Shown in pieces: positions 4,650-5,238 of a stretch of 5,238 nt of DNA. Location: positions 1-5,238 of the forward strand of contig MFWN01000032.1 of NCBI GenBank assembly GCA_001786395.1, written 5' to 3'. The stretch is from Candidatus Pacearchaeota archaeon RBG_13_36_9. Its GTDB lineage: Archaea; Nanobdellota; Nanobdellia; Pacearchaeales; GW2011-AR1. Each line of letters begins with the position of its first letter. Positions within the stretch are counted from its first letter, which is position 1. A model generated the notes under the pieces. It saw only the letters and a list, made by a program, of their open reading frames with translations, was not told the origin of the DNA and made no database searches. Made by a program: the position numbers and the translations under genes.

Positions 4650-4659
4650 ATTTAGCTTT
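4567..4659. other. Two overlapping inverted repeats (alternative hairpins), possible structured RNA
   Basis: Stem A pairs 4567-4580 with 4605-4618. It is 14 bp with one mismatch, its core being GCGTTTCATT with AATGAAACGC. Stem B pairs 4598-4607 (AAAGCTAAAT) with 4650-4659 (ATTTAGCTTT), 10 bp perfect. The stems share 4605-4607 and so cannot both fully form, a layout of alternative structures. Inside stem B is a small hairpin, CCTA-GCGGT-TAGG (4620-4632). A 12-bp palindrome, ATTCTTAAGAAT (4578-4589), lies at the edge of stem A. The segment contains no ORF of note. On the minus strand a TATA-like CTTTTTAAAC (4685-4694, plus-strand coordinates) would start transcription near 4663, at its edge, and a T5 run near 4550-4554 would end it. 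A plus-strand transcript is also possible. The RNA class is not recognised. Confidence 0.4.
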
Positions 4660-4684
4660 TATATTCTTTTGATATATTCCATAG

Positions 4685-4694
4685 TTTAAAAAGA
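4685..4694 (-). promoter_or_regulatory. Minus-strand TATA-like box facing the structured region
   Basis: Read on the minus strand this is TCTTTTTAAA/CTTTTTAAAC, nearly identical to the uppP-like gene's box. It predicts a start near 4663 and a roughly 115-base leftward transcript covering all the repeats. Alternatively its T5 run is simply the terminator of the aspartic protease gene, whose stop is about 40 bases upstream. Confidence 0.3.
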
Positions 4695-4733
4695 TAGTTG
4701 GTTACTGGAAGGTAGAGGCAGTCTCTTACTTTT

Positions 4734-5165
4734 TTACTCCGAACTTTCAAAGTAAGCTTCCCTTTTAATCGGGTCGAAGACAAATTTTAGTTTGTTTTCC
4801 ACTATAAAATCTACACCAAGAATAGTCGGTTGTCTGCATTCTGTAATTTCGTCTACTGGGATTTGGACGGCCATTATGCATTCAAAGTGCTCCCCAAACT
4901 TAAGCTTTGCATCTCTTAAAATTTTAGTCTTAAGTTGCCCACCACCATAGGCATGTGGTTCTTTTCTGCTTTCTAAGTCCCTTAGTTGTAGTTGTGATAC
5001 CCTCATTCTTTTCATGTCGGGTATTCCCAAAATGGTTGTTGGACTTCCAGTATCGACTACGGCTTCGACAGAACCAAAAATATGCGGTTCTTTCGATTGA
5101 ATTAAAAATTGAGTCATTGCTCTTAATCCGCCTGCGAAATCACGAACTTGAAGAGGTATTTTCAT
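4734..5165 (-). CDS. Retropepsin-like aspartic protease domain protein
   Basis: This 143-residue protein has the layout of a single-lobe clan AA (retropepsin-like) aspartic protease, which works as a homodimer with one catalytic Asp from each subunit. The active-site loop is VVDTGSPTTIL, with D38-T39-G40-S41. A glycine-rich flap-like stretch, AYGGGQ, lies at 72-77. The late conserved hydrophobic-hydrophobic-Gly element is ILGVDFI at 115-121, followed by the usual strand NKLKFVFDPIKREAYF. There is no signal peptide or membrane segment, so it is cytoplasmic and stand-alone, with no retroelement genes nearby. Such proteins occur in many bacteria and archaea, and their substrates are mostly unknown. 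The ATG at 5165 is the only reasonable start. A TATA-like TATTTATAG lies 41-49 bases upstream, giving a leader of about 20 bases without a Shine-Dalgarno motif. This is a longer spacing than its neighbours show. Confidence 0.85.
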   Translation of the reverse strand: MKIPLQVRDFAGGLRAMTQFLIQSKEPHIFGSVEAVVDTGSPTTILGIPDMKRMRVSQLQLRDLESRKEPHAYGGGQLKTKILRDAKLKFGEHFECIMAVQIPVDEITECRQPTILGVDFIVENKLKFVFDPIKREAYFESSE

Positions 5166-5205
5166 GTTTATAGGAGAAGAGTAAATCCTTTTGGATAAAC
5201 AAATT

Positions 5206-5214
5206 CTATAAATA
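5206..5214. promoter_or_regulatory. Shared TATA-like element, possible divergent promoter at the window edge
   Basis: CTATAAATA on the plus strand predicts a start near 5236, so a rightward gene may begin just past the window. Read on the minus strand the same bases, TATTTATAG, could serve the aspartic protease gene. One element may serve both, or another box (AAGGATTTAC on the minus strand, 5181-5190) may serve the protease. The 5166-5238 stretch contains no other feature. Confidence 0.35.
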
Positions 5215-5238
5215 CATAAGCAGGATTTTTACCTTCTT

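Noticed and set aside
4614..4650. tRNA-like D-arm sequence (GCCTAGCGGTTAGGA)
   Set aside because: It resembles a tRNA D-arm, but there is no T-loop (GGTTCGA-like), no matching acceptor stem and no anticodon arm in place, so neither a tRNA nor a clear split-tRNA half is supported.
4955..5173. 72-residue plus-strand ORF
   Set aside because: It is antisense to the retropepsin-like gene, whose DTGS and ILG motifs identify the real frame.

Overview
The window looks like chromosomal DNA of a low-GC archaeon, most likely a small-genome DPANN lineage (Woesearchaeota/Pacearchaeota-like). This is inferred from gene style, not from a marker gene. Most starts have an archaeal TATA box (TTTAAATA, TTTATATA, TTTAAAC types) centred about 25 bases before the ATG, so most transcripts should be leaderless or nearly so. 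Shine-Dalgarno motifs are almost absent, genes are mostly single transcription units, and transcripts end in oligo-T rather than hairpin-plus-T terminators. There is no rRNA, recognisable tRNA, CRISPR array, insertion sequence or transposase.

Left part (1-1874): the last 29 residues of a membrane-anchored protein (+) meet a convergent DUF362-type iron-sulfur protein with two [4Fe-4S] clusters. Upstream of that, on the same strand, lies an UppP/BacA-type polyprenyl-diphosphate phosphatase with its catalytic residues intact.

Middle part (1875-3634): this is accessory-like and dense in small genes. It holds a 48-residue four-cysteine protein (2000-2146), a convergent 121-residue zinc-ribbon protein with a charged tail, and a mirror-symmetric divergent promoter. 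Rightward of that promoter are two overlapping very basic micro-ORFs and an unrecognised 225-residue protein, with a very weak resemblance to ADP-ribosyltransferase folds. Then comes a truncated N-terminus of a nucleoside 2-deoxyribosyltransferase-like protein that still has its own promoter.

Right part (3635-5238): a 288-residue protein has the layout of a calcineurin-like metallophosphoesterase but has lost nearly every metal-ligand histidine, so it is probably a pseudoenzyme. A gene-poor stretch (4502-4733) holds interlocking inverted repeats and direct repeats between opposing promoter-like boxes, a candidate structured RNA or recombination-site relic. A leftward retropepsin-like aspartic protease follows, and a divergent promoter-like box sits at the window edge.

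The genes do not form one visible pathway. The most interesting items are the pseudo-phosphoesterase, the structured intergenic region, the small Cys-rich protein and the orphan 225-residue protein.
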